A DNA stretch of 64,000 bases from Bacteroidales bacterium (GTDB lineage: Bacteria > Bacteroidota > Bacteroidia > Bacteroidales > F082). This document shows positions 1-7,248 of the stretch, piece after piece (position 1 is the first letter of the stretch; every line of letters starts with the position of its first letter). The translations under genes and the position numbers were made by a program. Location: positions 1 to 64,000 of the forward strand of contig JAFRRS010000008.1 of the NCBI GenBank assembly GCA_017427985.1, written 5' to 3'. Under the pieces are notes generated by a model. That model was given only the letters and a program-made list of their open reading frames with translations, made no database searches and was not told where the DNA came from.

Positions 1-196
1 CGACTTTCAGTCTCTTCGTGCGCGGATATGCGTTGTTCAATTCCTCAACCTTGTCGCGGATTTCCTTAATCAACGCATCGCGTGATTTTTCGTCATAAAT
101 CAGGCAGTTCTTAAACTGGTTAACGAACTCTTGGATTTCGGCACACTTGCGGTTGGCCGCTCTCCATGTGTTGGGTCTTTCGATGTAGTAATTCAT
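1..196 (-). CDS. Hypothetical phage protein (partial, N-terminal 65 residues)
   Basis: An ATG at 194-196 opens a frame that stays open to the window edge, so only the N-terminus is visible. The peptide begins MNYYIERPNTW and is rich in charged residues and helix formers, with an Ile-Glu-Glu-Leu type pattern that could form a coiled segment. It lies downstream of the TOPRIM gene and the tRNA-like element in the leftward early operon. I do not recognise the family. It is called a gene because it is open through 65 codons, is on the operon strand and starts with ATG after an AT-rich leader. Confidence 0.6.
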   Translation of the reverse strand, partial: MNYYIERPNTWRAANRKCAEIQEFVNQFKNCLIYDEKSRDALIKEIRDKVEELNNAYPRTKRLKV

Positions 197-237
197 TTGT
201 ACTTAGTTTTTTAATTGTTTAACATTTAATTACCGTG

Positions 238-309
238 TGGAGGCGGAGGGAATCGAACCCTCAAAAAATTCACGTGGACTATCCATTTAGTTAATTGCCT
301 GTCGCCTCC
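238..309 (-). ncRNA. tRNA-like element in phage early operon
   Basis: Read on the minus strand, a 7-bp acceptor-type stem (GGAGGCG at 309-303 with CGCCTCC at 245-239) is followed without a gap by a perfect 5-bp T-stem (GAGGG/CCCTC) closing a canonical TTCGATT loop. An unpaired A at 238 is in the discriminator position. The total length of 72 nt is that of a tRNA, but the middle 38 nt do not form normal D and anticodon arms. The only obvious local hairpin there is TGGA-TAG-TCCA. No CCA is encoded. It may be a decayed tRNA, a tRNA mimic or a structured leader of the next gene. Confidence 0.45.
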
Positions 310-313
310 AGTT

Positions 314-365
314 GTGCCGGCTGTACCATCCATACCACATCAAATTGGATAGCCCTGTCCGGCAC
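314..365. repeat. Inverted repeat next to the tRNA-like element
   Basis: GTGCCGG at 314-320 is exactly complementary to CCGGCAC at 359-365, with 38 nt between. Inside the loop, and across to the tRNA-like element, TGGATAG (346-352) can pair with CTATCCA (280-286). The whole 238-365 stretch could therefore fold as one larger RNA. No long gene covers it. Confidence 0.4.
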
Positions 366-375
366 TCATAATCAT

Positions 376-444
376 TCATTCCATAGGATACGGATTGTGG
401 TCATCCTGTTTGCTGTATCCATCATCTTTATCTTCGTCTTTCAT
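376..444 (-). CDS. Possible 22-residue acidic peptide
   Basis: An ATG sits one base after the TAA of the TOPRIM gene and opens 22 codons (MKDEDKDDGYSKQDDHNPYP then Met-Glu and TGA). The peptide is strongly acidic. Close spacing on the same strand in a tightly packed phage operon is the only support, so this may be chance. Two further mini-frames, of 17 codons (287-340) and 18 codons (230-286), follow and overlap the tRNA-like element. Confidence 0.2.
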   Translation of the reverse strand: MKDEDKDDGYSKQDDHNPYPME

Positions 445-445
445 G

Positions 446-1318
446 TTATAGGCTTTTTACATATTCTTTCAATGATGTTCGATAGATATCTCTTTCGTCT
501 GTTTCAATATTAAGTAACTCTTCGTAGAGTTCTGTGTCAAAAATGTCTGCTATGGCGTCATCGAGCAACGATATGAGTTTTTCGGGTTTAACAGCGTCGA
601 GCTCAACTTGACCGATACCATCCCAATTTTTTGTCCTGCTGTCTGTTATCTTTGCCGGAGCCGGTGGCAGTTTCCAGTCAATAACCTGCTGATAGTTAAG
701 GCAGATTCGCCTAACCTCAATGCTATCGCATCCGAGCTGTCTGATGTTTTCCTGCAAAGCGCGAGGGATATCCTCTCCACTTGGATCGTAATCGCCAAAA
801 TATATAATGACAGGATATTTGCCATTTCTTTCAGCTCTCATAAAACGGTCAGCCGCATCTTTTAAGAAGGTGAGCGACGGATATCCCTTACACGCACCAA
901 GTGCCACCCCGTGTTTTTGACAAGGTTTGAAAAATACACCTTCAAGTGCTTTTTTCTCAATAAATACTTCAGGATAATAAGGTTGGTTTTCCCACTTGTT
1001 TCTGCGGTAAGTATCCATCCATAACCGTATCTGTTCCTTGCCGATTTCTATTTCATCGTACAGCTCAACTTCTGAGGCATTAGTAAAACAGGCAAGTGCG
1101 CGGTCTCTATCCGAAAAAGCATTAAAACTGATAATGCCGTCCCATCTTGCCTGACCAGTTGCAGCCACGACCCGTTTGTAATGCTGCATGTCGTTTGTCA
1201 TGCCACGCGAAACAAGCTGATAGTGCAGTCCGCGAATGGTCAGCACTCCATCCTCATAGTGCGACAACACGTCGACAGAATTTTCAATAATCCATTGTCT
1301 TGTAAATTGGTCTTTCAT
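446..1318 (-). CDS. TOPRIM-domain protein related to TopoVI subunit A/Spo11
   Basis: The 290-residue protein starts with a winged-helix-like segment containing RGLHYQLVSRG (Tyr33), which resembles the 5Y-CAP region of TopoVI-A/Spo11 relatives. A TOPRIM fold follows: a conserved Glu in EVFIEKKALEG at about 120 and the DYDPSG motif at about 175, matching the Glu...Asp-x-Asp-x-Ser/Gly pattern. Related phage and actinobacterial proteins are usually annotated only as hypothetical. Whether Tyr33 acts as a DNA-cleaving nucleophile is not known. The gene follows the GemA-like gene by 42 bp in the leftward early operon, so a role in DNA processing during transposition or replication is an inference. 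Family membership is likely; function is open. Confidence 0.65.
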   Translation of the reverse strand: MKDQFTRQWIIENSVDVLSHYEDGVLTIRGLHYQLVSRGMTNDMQHYKRVVAATGQARWDGIISFNAFSDRDRALACFTNASEVELYDEIEIGKEQIRLWMDTYRRNKWENQPYYPEVFIEKKALEGVFFKPCQKHGVALGACKGYPSLTFLKDAADRFMRAERNGKYPVIIYFGDYDPSGEDIPRALQENIRQLGCDSIEVRRICLNYQQVIDWKLPPAPAKITDSRTKNWDGIGQVELDAVKPEKLISLLDDAIADIFDTELYEELLNIETDERDIYRTSLKEYVKSL

Positions 1319-1360
1319 ATTTTTTTTCTCATTTTTAATTGATGTTTAAGTGTTGGTTAA

Positions 1361-1819
1361 TTATTGATTATTGACGGTATATTCCTTTGCTCCCTCAATC
1401 CCTTCACGCTGCCTGTTGAACTCGTAGATCAGCCCACGGCACTTGCTGGCGGGTATGTCGTCCATCCGGCTCACCTTGGCGGCACGGCAGGCCGTGCCCG
1501 CTATCAGGTTCCACTCCGCCACACCCCAGCCGTCGGCCTTTATTTTGCCCTGTGCGGCCAGCAGTTTCCCGATGGCTACCTTTAGCCGTTTGCGTTCCTT
1601 CTCGGCCTCTGTGGGGCTGTTTTTGGCCTCTGTTTCAATTCCTCGCGCCCTCGCTTCCTCGTGGAGCCGGTCGCATATCTCTGTCAGTGCGGCCTCGTCC
1701 AGTTCCGTGCTGCTGTCCACACCGTAGCCCGCAAGGATGCCCTCCTTGCCGATGTCGCTGATGCCCAGCCGGTGCAGAAGGATGTGGAAATCGCGTATCA
1801 GTTGTTTCTTGTTTTTCAT
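1361..1819 (-). CDS. Mu gp16/GemA-like phage protein
   Basis: This 152-residue protein begins MKNKKQLIRDF. Its start overlaps the TGA of the upstream ATPase gene as ATGA (1816-1819), which fixes the start against a longer frame that merely runs through the upstream gene. The N-terminal third (about residues 5-55) has the helix pattern of the GemA/DUF1018 family: a LLHRLGI helix, a Gly-Tyr-Gly turn, then Ser-Thr-x-Leu and a Leu-rich helix. A charged linker and a C-terminal domain with GWGVAEWNLIAG follow. In Mu, GemA affects host gene expression and DNA supercoiling. The match is by pattern and gene position, not by close identity. Confidence 0.5.
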   Translation of the reverse strand: MKNKKQLIRDFHILLHRLGISDIGKEGILAGYGVDSSTELDEAALTEICDRLHEEARARGIETEAKNSPTEAEKERKRLKVAIGKLLAAQGKIKADGWGVAEWNLIAGTACRAAKVSRMDDIPASKCRGLIYEFNRQREGIEGAKEYTVNNQ

Positions 1820-2439
1820 AGTCCTATTCCGTGATATTCTGTTGCCTTTGTCGTGTCGATGTCGATATGCTGCCCGCCTCCGTAGCGGCTCACGGGGAAG
1901 GCCCTGAAGCCTTCCACGCGCCACGCCACGTTTGCGTCTCTCCAGATGCGCCGCGCCACATGGCCTTCCGGCAGGTTGCCCTGCACATGGCTCACATACA
2001 CAAACAACTTGTGCGGGTAGCGGCTTTTCAGTTCCTTGTACTCCGTGAACTTCATCTCCATGAACTGCACCGAGTCAATCACCACCACATCGGGGCTTTT
2101 GTGCTTGTCGAGGCGTTCCTTCAGGTCGTCCACGCTCTCCTTGTCAAGCAGCACGAACCGACCGCCGCAGTCCATCATCCGCGTCCGTTCCAGCGCAAGC
2201 TGTATCGTCCGGCTCTTGCCTTCCTCCACGCTGTCGTAGGCAACACGGCGGAACTCCGTCAGGTATTTGGCCAGCATCATGGCAAACGAGGTCTTTCCGT
2301 GCTTGGGCGGGCCGTAGATAACCCACGTTCCCGTCAGTTCCGGGTCGCCCACGGCATCGTGCCACTGCCCCGTGAAGGGCAGTGTCTTGAACTTTGCCGT
2401 CAGTATGTTGCTCACGCTGTACGCCCTTTTCATGGTCAT
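1816..2439 (-). CDS. P-loop ATPase, RecA/AAA-like, phage early protein
   Basis: The 207-residue protein has a Walker A motif GPPKHGKTS (Lys49) and a Walker B strand VVVIDS at about 110, followed by a sensor-like segment ending in SHVQG. A compact ATPase core with little else resembles the RecA-like ATPases of phage recombination or replication modules. The ATG at 2437-2439 overlaps the TGA of the MuB-like gene, and the gene's own TGA overlaps the next ATG, so three genes are translationally coupled. An alternative start is the Met two codons later. A role as helper ATPase in transposition or replication is inference. Confidence 0.7.
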   Translation of the reverse strand: MTMKRAYSVSNILTAKFKTLPFTGQWHDAVGDPELTGTWVIYGPPKHGKTSFAMMLAKYLTEFRRVAYDSVEEGKSRTIQLALERTRMMDCGGRFVLLDKESVDDLKERLDKHKSPDVVVIDSVQFMEMKFTEYKELKSRYPHKLFVYVSHVQGNLPEGHVARRIWRDANVAWRVEGFRAFPVSRYGGGQHIDIDTTKATEYHGIGL

Positions 2440-3320
2440 GCCTCTTTCATCAGTTCCTTGTGTATGCGGCGCAGGCTCGGCATGCCGTCCTCGCCCATCG
2501 TGCGGCGCAGTATCGCGCCCGCGTCGGTGCCTTCCTTGCAGTTGGCCTTGATAATCATCATGGCCGTGGCCTGCGTCATCTTTGTCCGCTCCTCGGCCTC
2601 CATCGGGACAACAGTCAGGTAGCGTTTCCCGAAGCGGCTGAACAGTTCCGTATAGCCCACCTTGCGGTTGTCGATGGCCCGCTGCACCTTCGCCTTCAGG
2701 CCGTCGGCTCCCATCATATACCAGCCGCACATGCCGTCCGTGGCGTTCCAAAGGGCCTTGATTTCAAGGAAGGCCTCATAGTTCAGGTCGCCAGCCTCGT
2801 CGAGGATAATCAAGGGGTTGGGCAGCGTCTTGAGGTGATACACCAAATCCTCATAGACATCGGTCAAGCGTCCCGTGCTGCCCACCCCGAATGATTTGGC
2901 TATCGTTCTTACAAGTCTTGTCTTGCTCTTCACCTGCGAGCAGTCGATATAGACCGCGTTCTTGTGCGTCTTGGCGTAGTGCTGCGCCGTGTAGGTCTTA
3001 CCGATGTCGCTCAGGTCGCACAGCATCGCGCTCATCGATGCGCTTTGGCAGAGGTCGAGTTGTGCCGTGATGAACTGGAACACGGGCGTGGCCGCCGTTT
3101 TCCATTCCGGGGCGTTGGTCAGGTTCACGCCCAGGTGACGAGCCAGGCTTATCCAGTTCTGGTCGCTCAAGACGCGCTCCGTCTCGCCGTTCTTTATACG
3201 GCTGTACTGTGCCGAGTTGATACCTAAACTCACGGCAAACTTCGCGTCGCTTCCCGCGAAGTTGTCACGTGCGACGGCCAACGCCGCCAGCACCTTCTTT
3301 TTCATTTCGTTTGTCATCAT
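2436..3320 (-). CDS. MuB-like transposition target-selection ATPase
   Basis: In Mu, the B ATPase coats target DNA and stimulates the A transposase. This 294-residue protein has the same layout: an N-terminal helix-turn-helix (about 20-65, with FAVSLGINSAQYSRIKNGE), then an AAA ATPase domain with the P-loop end IGKT (Lys108), a Walker B strand LIILDEAGDL at about 160 and a C-terminal helical part. It lies 21 bp downstream of the transposase gene. The P-loop is odd: the first Gly of GxxxxGKT is replaced by Asp (sequence CDLSDIGKT). The rest of the motif and the Walker B acids are intact, so it may still bind ATP. Confidence 0.85.
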   Translation of the reverse strand: MMTNEMKKKVLAALAVARDNFAGSDAKFAVSLGINSAQYSRIKNGETERVLSDQNWISLARHLGVNLTNAPEWKTAATPVFQFITAQLDLCQSASMSAMLCDLSDIGKTYTAQHYAKTHKNAVYIDCSQVKSKTRLVRTIAKSFGVGSTGRLTDVYEDLVYHLKTLPNPLIILDEAGDLNYEAFLEIKALWNATDGMCGWYMMGADGLKAKVQRAIDNRKVGYTELFSRFGKRYLTVVPMEAEERTKMTQATAMMIIKANCKEGTDAGAILRRTMGEDGMPSLRRIHKELMKEA

Positions 3321-3341
3321 TGGTGTATTGTTTTAGTGTGT

Positions 3342-5363
3342 TTATAGTCTGCTAATGCCCAAAGCCGCATAGTCCACAGCGTTCCATTCATCCTCCTCGT
3401 AGCCAAGCGGCTGCTCGTTCACCTCCGGGACAATCTCCAAAGGCGTTGTGTCTATGGCCTCGGCCAGTCCCGCGTCCATGTGGCCCACCTTGGGCAGTTC
3501 AGCACGGCGTTCCTTCACCCACTTGTCAAACTTCGCCACGCGCTTCTGCTGGTGCAGCATGGCCTCCGCGTCGCTCTCGGTGCGTTCGGCCTCGCATTCG
3601 TTGTAGGCGTATTTCTCGCGGTTCTCGGCCTCGCCGATATACACGCCGTCCTGGTACAGGTATGCCTTTTCCACGCTACCGTCTTCGGAGGGCAGCCAGT
3701 AGGCCGTCACGCGGTAGTTGTTCGGCTTCAGACGGTTCAGGCTGTTGAAGTCCTTCAACTCGAAGCCCGCGTTATCAACCATGCACCAGTCGTTGTTGCG
3801 GATGCTCGTTTCGGTCACGTTGCCGATCCACTGCATCAGGTAGGCCATGTCCATCGGCTTCAGGTCGGGGTTCACTTGCTTCATCAGCACGTCCCTGCGC
3901 GTCATGCCCGGATAGGTCTTCTGGCGCGGGTGCAGCTCGTTGTTGTGCCGCTCGATGTCGGCCAGGTCGTCGGCGATGATCTGCATGGGGTCGTAGGCCG
4001 GTTCCACGTAGTCGCCTTCCACTTTGTTGCGAACGGCGCGGTAGGCTTCGTGCTTGGCGTACCAGCGGCCACGGGTGTGTCCCATGTCCTTTGCCGTTCC
4101 CCACTTCAGTGAGCGGATGTTGTGCTCGGCGCGTTTCTCCGTCGGGCTTTGGCAGAAGCGCACGAAACGGAAAGCGTCTTGAAGCCATGGAATGTCGCTC
4201 ATCAGGTGGTGCTCAACCTCCAGCTCGGCGGGCATCGGCAGTCCGAGGCTCCACAACTCGCAGAACACGTTCCTCATGCTCTCATATACGGTCCGCTCGT
4301 TAGGCTTGCCGATGATGTAGGCGGGGCGGAAATAGTAGCCGCTCACCACGTCCACGGCGATGTACTTATAGACCCACACGTCTTTTCCGGCCACTTTAGC
4401 CTTTCGGCTCAGTGCAACATCGTCCATTGAGATTTTCGAAAGACTGTAATTGCCCACTTTACGATGATGCTTCGGGCGTAGCGAATTCTGGTAGTCAAAG
4501 TGGCCGTTGCGGTCCACATACACCGCTGTAGTGTTCACCACGTCCTTCAGATAGTTCCAGATTGTCGCCTCGCTTAGTTCCGTATAAATCCGGTTCCCGT
4601 CGGGGTCTGTCTCCAGGCAGTCGAAAGCCGCGCCTGTCTCCATATCGTAAACTTCCAGATGGCCGTTTATAAACTGCATATACAGTTCCCAGACGCGATG
4701 TACAAACGGCTTGTCGTTCGTCCTCCACAATGCGAGTATCAGATTCTCAACATTTCTGCTCACCTTGCGGGCGTTGTCGCCTCCTATATTACCGTTCAGC
4801 AACGCCGGATAGCTCTCGTATAAATACGCTTTAAACGCCCTTTCAAGGCTGCGAGTGTTGGTGTATGGCTTCAGTATCCCGTAGGCCGCTCCATCCTTGT
4901 TCAGACACTGCTGTATCTGCCAGGCAAGCATCGTCTTCAGCCATTCGCTCTTGTTCAGTTTCTTTCCCGCTCTCGCCTTGGCCGCCTGTTGGCGTTCCAT
5001 CCCACGGCGCATGGCGTCGAAGAGGCTGGCCTTCATCACCAGCCGCTCGATGGTGGCCGCGTCTAATCTTGTGCCGTCAGGCTTGGTGTATTTGCTATAA
5101 TATTCCCGCGCCTCAGCGTTTACAGACACCTCGTAGATGTCCGACTGTTCCACGCAGGCTTTGCCCAATGCCGCCTCAATCGCTCTCATCCTGTCTGGTC
5201 GTTTTATGCTGTTAACCCATATTAGCGTGTCGCCGTTGATGCCCCTGCGGGCAATCTCCAGGAGGCCATCCTTGCTGTCATGGTTGAACTGCCCGTAAGT
5301 CAGGCCAGATCCAATCCAGTCGTTCACGCTTATAGCTAAATTTCCGTTGATGTATTGGTACAT
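3342..5363 (-). CDS. MuA-like DDE transposase
   Basis: This 673-residue protein has the size and plan of phage Mu A transposase, which nicks phage ends and joins them to target DNA. A retroviral-integrase-type core spans roughly residues 325-470. The first catalytic Asp is probably Asp338 in IAVDVVSGYYF, and a late Glu is probably Glu413 in KRAEHNIRSLKWG. The middle acid is less clear: the segment ELEVEHHL (Glu384) stands where an Asp is usual. An N-terminal end-binding region and a C-terminal basic/beta region flank the core. It is the first large gene of the leftward early operon and is followed at once by its ATPase partner. Confidence 0.88.
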   Translation of the reverse strand: MYQYINGNLAISVNDWIGSGLTYGQFNHDSKDGLLEIARRGINGDTLIWVNSIKRPDRMRAIEAALGKACVEQSDIYEVSVNAEAREYYSKYTKPDGTRLDAATIERLVMKASLFDAMRRGMERQQAAKARAGKKLNKSEWLKTMLAWQIQQCLNKDGAAYGILKPYTNTRSLERAFKAYLYESYPALLNGNIGGDNARKVSRNVENLILALWRTNDKPFVHRVWELYMQFINGHLEVYDMETGAAFDCLETDPDGNRIYTELSEATIWNYLKDVVNTTAVYVDRNGHFDYQNSLRPKHHRKVGNYSLSKISMDDVALSRKAKVAGKDVWVYKYIAVDVVSGYYFRPAYIIGKPNERTVYESMRNVFCELWSLGLPMPAELEVEHHLMSDIPWLQDAFRFVRFCQSPTEKRAEHNIRSLKWGTAKDMGHTRGRWYAKHEAYRAVRNKVEGDYVEPAYDPMQIIADDLADIERHNNELHPRQKTYPGMTRRDVLMKQVNPDLKPMDMAYLMQWIGNVTETSIRNNDWCMVDNAGFELKDFNSLNRLKPNNYRVTAYWLPSEDGSVEKAYLYQDGVYIGEAENREKYAYNECEAERTESDAEAMLHQQKRVAKFDKWVKERRAELPKVGHMDAGLAEAIDTTPLEIVPEVNEQPLGYEEDEWNAVDYAALGISRL

Positions 5364-5391
5364 GGTGTATTGTTTTTAGGTTATCACTCGG

Positions 5392-5565
5392 TTAATTCTG
5401 CCAATCGTACACTTCAGCCAAGCCGGCGCCGACGGCAAACGACGCCACCCCTGCCAGCCGGAGGCCGATTTCACACTTGCTGCCGTCTGCCGTGCAAACG
5501 GCAAGGAACAGTCCTATGCACAACACGGCTGTCCCGATCGATTTTTTCAGTTGTCTCTTGTTCAT
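5392..5565 (-). CDS. Small single-pass membrane protein, phage
   Basis: An ATG at 5563-5565 opens 57 codons ending in TAA at 5392. The N-terminus is basic (MNKRQLKKS), then comes a hydrophobic stretch (about residues 10-26) that could be a membrane segment or an uncleaved signal, and later a second Ala/Gly/Val-rich stretch (38-52). It sits between the regulator and transposase genes on the same strand, 28 bp after the former. I do not recognise the family. Position suggests an early phage function, but nothing in the sequence states which. Confidence 0.5.
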   Translation of the reverse strand: MNKRQLKKSIGTAVLCIGLFLAVCTADGSKCEIGLRLAGVASFAVGAGLAEVYDWQN

Positions 5566-5592
5566 GGTGTATTCTTATTTATTTGTTAATGT

Positions 5593-5766
5593 TTAAAGTT
5601 CAATCTCTACTGCTCCGTAGTTGCGGATGGCTATTAGGCGGATTTTCTTTGCTGTCGTGGTGTCGCTTTTCCCGCGGATGGCCTTGCTCACAGTCTGCTC
5701 GCTCACTCCGAGCAGCTCCGCGATGGCCTTTCCGGTACCTTTTTTCGTGTGTAATTGCTTTTTCAT
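5593..5766 (-). CDS. Ner/Cro-like helix-turn-helix regulator
   Basis: The 57-residue protein, with ATG at 5764-5766, carries a helix-turn-helix of the Cro type: GKAIAELLGVSEQTVSKAIR at about 11-30, with a basic recognition helix. Size, orientation and position, facing the repressor and first in the early operon, match Mu Ner, which shuts down early and repressor transcription. A GTG 14 codons upstream would extend the frame, but it falls inside the promoter region and is less likely. The nearby direct repeats at 5822-5865 are candidate binding sites for this protein or the repressor. Confidence 0.7.
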   Translation of the reverse strand: MKKQLHTKKGTGKAIAELLGVSEQTVSKAIRGKSDTTTAKKIRLIAIRNYGAVEIEL

Positions 5767-5812
5767 ATTTTTTTGTATATTTGTAGCGTGGTTTAATGAT
5801 GAAATCACGCTG

Positions 5813-5845
5813 CAAATATAGTGATAATTTTCAACCTACAACAAA
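5813..5845 (-). promoter_or_regulatory. Early phage promoter
   Basis: Read on the minus strand, TTTG (5845-5842), 21 nt and TATATTTG (5820-5813) match the Bacteroidota promoter TTTG-N19-21-TAnnTTTG. It lies 47 bp before the Ner-like gene and would drive the early operon. Confidence 0.6.
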
Positions 5846-5865
5846 AAAATGTTGATAATTTTCAA
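5822..5865. promoter_or_regulatory. Operator candidate: two 13-bp direct repeats
   Basis: TGATAATTTTCAA occurs exactly at 5822-5834 and again at 5853-5865. The 31-bp offset is close to three helical turns. One copy lies between the -33 and -7 elements of the early promoter, and the other lies just before the repressor ATG. This is a typical place for repressor or Ner operators. Confidence 0.55.
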
Positions 5866-5870
5866 TTTTT

Positions 5871-6227
5871 ATGGAGATAATTTTAGATAGAATAGAGCAA
5901 TTTGCTGAAAATCAAGGGATAAAGATAGGTGCATTGGAGAAAAAAATAGGTGCATCAAAGGGTGTTTTATCGCGTGCTATAGCCCAAAAAACCGATATTC
6001 AGTCCAAGTGGTTATTCAAAATAGTTGAAAATTATCCCCAGATTGACGCCAACTGGCTCCTTACTGGTCGCGGAGAAATGCTGTTGAATAATCCTCAAAA
6101 TGGAGGGGATAGTGCGAATAATGGCGACAACATTTCCCGTCTAATAACCATATTGCAAGACACTTTAGTCGAAAAAGACAAGCAAATAGACCGTTTATTA
6201 TCAATAATAGAACAAAAAAAGATGTAA
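5871..6227 (+). CDS. Phage repressor, helix-turn-helix
   Basis: The 118-residue protein is divergent from the early operon, as a phage maintenance repressor should be. The N-terminal half is a lambda-repressor-like helix-turn-helix (about residues 15-50), followed by the segment DANWLLTGRGEML seen in many Bacteroidota phage and accessory regulators. The C-terminal part (85-118) is a likely coiled coil with Leu/Ile repeats that could dimerise the protein. There is no peptidase domain of the LexA/CI type, so it is probably not cleaved on SOS induction. It starts 5 bp after the second operator repeat and may repress itself. Confidence 0.75.
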   Translation: MEIILDRIEQFAENQGIKIGALEKKIGASKGVLSRAIAQKTDIQSKWLFKIVENYPQIDANWLLTGRGEMLLNNPQNGGDSANNGDNISRLITILQDTLVEKDKQIDRLLSIIEQKKM

Positions 6228-6231
6228 AACC

Positions 6232-6867
6232 ATGTTGTTCGCCAAACCTACACCCAAAGGAACAGGAGCCGAGTTCTGGGGCGACTGCAACGATCTGGAG
6301 AGCCTGTACAACACCATGTCAAAACTCGCAAGTCCAAGGAACGGGCAGTTGCTAACCATAATTCCATACGAACTCCGACACGCATACCAAGAGGAACGGC
6401 TTATAGACCACAATATCCTCAATGGAGTTGACATCTATACAACTTACTATGGTTTTCGAGCCGATTGGATTACTATATTATATACCATATCAGCATTGAG
6501 ATATAATGCCGGGATGGTTGCCACCGACCAATTGGATCAATGCAACCTGGCACAATTCGAGTACTGGACTCGCAAAGCCCTCCACGAGTTCGATCCAAAA
6601 GGAGCCGCTTCCATCGAGCAGTTCATAAACTGCCGAATTGATGTCTCCACAAAGTATGTGTATCTGATTCATCAGGACTTGGTTCAGCGTTACCTTTCCA
6701 TGAAACCGAACAAGACACGGTTCCGCTCCATACCGCACTTGCTTATTTCAATGAACTACGGCGAGAAATTGGATGCTTTTATCAAGCATGTTGAACTTGA
6801 AGCCAAAGCACTGGGATGCGCTGTTGAGGACTTGGAATGCGACGATATTACCTCTATTATATGGTAG
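6232..6867 (+). CDS. Uncharacterised protein coupled to the repressor gene (DUF6904-like?)
   Basis: The 211-residue protein starts 4 bp after the repressor stop, so it is probably co-transcribed and expressed in the lysogen. It begins MLFAKPTPKGTGAEFWGDC and contains a conserved-looking middle with PYELRHAY and a Tyr/Trp-rich helix. There is no signal peptide and no membrane segment. I recall similar 200-residue proteins grouped as DUF6904, but this is from memory and uncertain. Expression with the repressor suggests a lysogenic-conversion or superinfection-immunity role; no catalytic motif is visible. Confidence 0.55.
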   Translation: MLFAKPTPKGTGAEFWGDCNDLESLYNTMSKLASPRNGQLLTIIPYELRHAYQEERLIDHNILNGVDIYTTYYGFRADWITILYTISALRYNAGMVATDQLDQCNLAQFEYWTRKALHEFDPKGAASIEQFINCRIDVSTKYVYLIHQDLVQRYLSMKPNKTRFRSIPHLLISMNYGEKLDAFIKHVELEAKALGCAVEDLECDDITSIIW

Positions 6868-7125
6868 TAATTTCCCCAAAAAACAGCAAAAACGGTTTTT
6901 CTGTACATTTGAGCATTATTTTATTGATTTTCAATTATTTATCTGTTTTTCATTTGGGAAGTATCCCCGTGCCAATTATGGAATATCGGGGAGGGTAATT
7001 CGTGCAAAACTTCCGTTTTTTGAGTTTTTTCGTCCGTTAAGGATGGTTTAATGTGGTTGTTTTCGCCCTACTTTTCGCCCTAACTCGGTGTTAACTCGAC
7101 AAAACAGGTCGAAAATGGCTGCAAT

Positions 7126-7164
7126 AAAAAAGCCTTCCAGACGGTGAGTCCGGGAGGCTTTTTT
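7126..7164. terminator. Bidirectional rho-independent terminator at the phage end
   Basis: AAAAAAGCCTTCC pairs with GGAGGCTTTTTT across a 14-nt loop. A-tract and T-tract flank the stem, so it can work in both directions. It lies after the repressor operon and would stop transcription entering or leaving the phage. Confidence 0.75.
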
Positions 7165-7248
7165 ATATGTTTTCGGCTGCTGTTTAAACGGTTTTGCGCC
7201 GCCGTTCAAAAATCGTTTAAATGGTTGTAAAATAAAGGCTTCAGGGCG

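Noticed and set aside
1831..2622. Long open frames on the plus strand opposite the phage ATPase genes (up to 263 codons)
   Set aside because: They are shadows of GC-rich leftward genes with clear Walker motifs and coupled starts. Their translations are rich in His, Arg and Val without any domain.
2440..2751. N-terminal extension of the second phage ATPase
   Set aside because: The extension only reads the MuB-like gene in another frame. The ATGA overlap at 2436-2439 gives the proper start.
5767..5808. GTG start extending the Ner-like protein by 14 residues
   Set aside because: The extension would lie within the region of the early promoter, and the ATG form has the normal length of a Cro/Ner protein.
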